Shown here in pieces: positions 51,187 to 52,004 of a stretch of 52,004 nucleotides of DNA (its first letter is position 1; every line of letters starts with the position of its first letter). The notes beneath the pieces were generated by a model. The model searched no databases and had not been told where the DNA came from. It saw nothing but the letters and a program-made list of their open reading frames with translations. The stretch is from Acetobacter tropicalis. Its GTDB lineage: Bacteria; Pseudomonadota; Alphaproteobacteria; Acetobacterales; Acetobacteraceae. Made by a program: the position numbers and the translations under genes. Location: NCBI RefSeq assembly GCF_001580915.1, contig NZ_LHZQ01000203.1, forward strand, positions 1 to 52,004, in the 5' to 3' direction.

Positions 51187-52004
51187 CTAAACATATCGCT
51201 TTCCATTCCTGAACAGACGGGATCTGCTGATATCTAGAACGCCATCTCCGTTTGGAAACGCATTTTCTTCAGCATAATCAGGGATATGCACGGCAATGGT
51301 CCGATCCTTCAAACGCGCCAGATAATGCCTATAGCCATTTCGTACACCTTGAGAAGAGATGGGGATGACCTGACCCTGCGCAAGATCTGGAGATGCAACT
51401 GCAATTTCAAACGAGCGGATCATGGCATCAGCCGGGCCGGATGAAATCTCACCCGTCACGGCAAAAGGCAAAACACCCTCTTCATCCGGAGTAAACCAAC
51501 CCTCCTGCACCACGCCCCGAAATATGGCTGCTTCCCCCAGAAACTCCATTACAAAAGCCGTAGCAGGCTCGCGATCCAACACTTCAGGCGTTGCGTCCTG
51601 CACGATGGAGCCCTGTTGCATCACCACAATACGGTCAGCAACCTCCAGAGCTTCTTCCTGATCATGCGTCACAAGAATAGTGGTTAATCCCAACCGATCA
51701 TGCAGGGACCGCAGCCAGGAACGAATAGCCCGCCTTACAATAGGATCAAGCGCACCAAAAGGTTCGTCCAGCAGCAGTACGCCGGGGCCTGTCGCCAAAG
51801 CACGGGCAAGGGCAACACGCTGCCGCTGTCCGCCAGAAAGCCGGGCAGGGTAAGCCTTGCCCATATCAGGCAACTGCATCAACGCCAGCAGTTCCTGAAC
51901 CCGTGCGGCGATATCATTTTTTGAAGGACGTATCGCCCGAGGCTGAACGTCCAACCCAAAACTGATGTTACGGGCAACAGTCATATGCGGGAAGAGCGCG
52001 TAGT
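51187..52004 (-). CDS. cysA: Sulfate/thiosulfate ABC transporter ATP-binding protein, CysA type (5' truncated by window)
   Basis: This is the ATPase of an ABC importer, cut at the window edge. The frame continues upstream (YALFPHMTVARNISFGL), so the M at 51984 is not the start and Walker A lies outside. Visible are the signature LSGGQRQRVALARALA, Walker B VLLLDEPFGALD and the H-loop VTHDQEEA. A C-terminal regulatory domain of about 110 residues follows. The NISFGL Q-loop region, VMEFLGE and the neighbouring cysI support sulfate uptake. Other CUT/sulfate/molybdate-type ATPases look similar, so the substrate is inferred partly from context. Confidence 0.85.
   Translation of the reverse strand, partial: YALFPHMTVARNISFGLDVQPRAIRPSKNDIAARVQELLALMQLPDMGKAYPARLSGGQRQRVALARALATGPGVLLLDEPFGALDPIVRRAIRSWLRSLHDRLGLTTILVTHDQEEALEVADRIVVMQQGSIVQDATPEVLDREPATAFVMEFLGEAAIFRGVVQEGWFTPDEEGVLPFAVTGEISSGPADAMIRSFEIAVASPDLAQGQVIPISSQGVRNGYRHYLARLKDRTIAVHIPDYAEENAFPNGDGVLDISRSRLFRNGKRYV

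Noticed and set aside
1-52004. CRISPR arrays, insertion sequences, prophage or tRNA-borne islands
   Set aside because: I saw no regularly spaced repeats, transposase or integrase frames, or tRNA-like cloverleafs. Gene order and style are those of core chromosome throughout.

Overview
The window reads as a stretch of core chromosome from an alphaproteobacterial acetic acid bacterium (Acetobacteraceae, most likely Acetobacter or a close relative). The reasons are the pyruvate dehydrogenase operon with a lipoyl domain fused to E1-beta, the PurS/PurQ/short PurL purine system, the DUF2849-cysI-DUF934 sulfite reductase cluster, a cold-shock protein with two cold-shock domains, and general protein similarity. 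The genus is inference. I found no rRNA, tRNA, CRISPR array, prophage, insertion sequence or origin. Genes are closely packed, often with ATGA or TAATG stop/start overlaps.

Layout. 1-6.2 kb (+): the end of pdhA, then pdhB, pdhC, lpd, lipA and a RatA/COQ10-like START protein, covering pyruvate oxidation and lipoate supply. 6.3 kb: a small secreted Pro/Ala-rich protein, closed by a terminator hairpin. 10.5-6.8 kb (-): a TerC/YjbE membrane protein, a lipoprotein lytic transglycosylase, pgpA and pncC. 10.6-17.1 kb (+): purB, purC, purS, a secreted Rap1a/Tai-like protein, purQ, purL, bolA and a monothiol glutaredoxin, followed by a small secreted His-rich protein and a strong terminator. 17.5-21.2 kb: yraN, cardiolipin synthase, an EEP-fold nuclease/phosphatase and an AI-2E-type permease. 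21.4-23.5 kb (+): 3-mercaptopyruvate sulfurtransferase and cystathionine beta-lyase.

27.7-23.5 kb (-): a cytochrome c, hisN, serA and comM. 27.8-30.9 kb (+): kdsB, pheA, dapA and smpB, then a terminator. 31 kb (-): the double cold-shock protein with a hairpin in its leader. 32-36.6 kb (+): an LpxR-like lipid A deacylase, a small hypothetical protein, then an accessory-looking trio made of an OpuAC-type solute-binding domain without a signal peptide, a methyltransferase and a DUF218/YdcF protein. 36.7-41.4 kb (+): fabD, fabG, acpP, fabF and mltG. 41.7-44.5 kb: a SYLF protein, an inositol-monophosphatase-family protein and a divergent protein resembling the N-terminal domain of plant GIPC transferases. 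48.5-44.5 kb (-): a DUF374-KdtA fusion, lpxK and an LpxL-type acyltransferase. 52-48.5 kb (-): the end of a CysA-type ATPase, DUF2849, cysI and DUF934.

Envelope lipid work is a recurring theme: kdsB, kdtA, lpxK, lpxL, lpxR, fab genes, acpP, cls and pgpA all lie here. I see no clearly new multigene system. The best candidates for a second look are the structured leader before the signal-less OpuAC protein and its trio, the Rap1a-like gene inside the pur operon, the DUF374-KdtA fusion, the GIPC-transferase-like gene, the patch of near-identity between the two lipoyl domains, and several hairpins placed to control translation or processing (csp leader, acpP/fabF, mltG).
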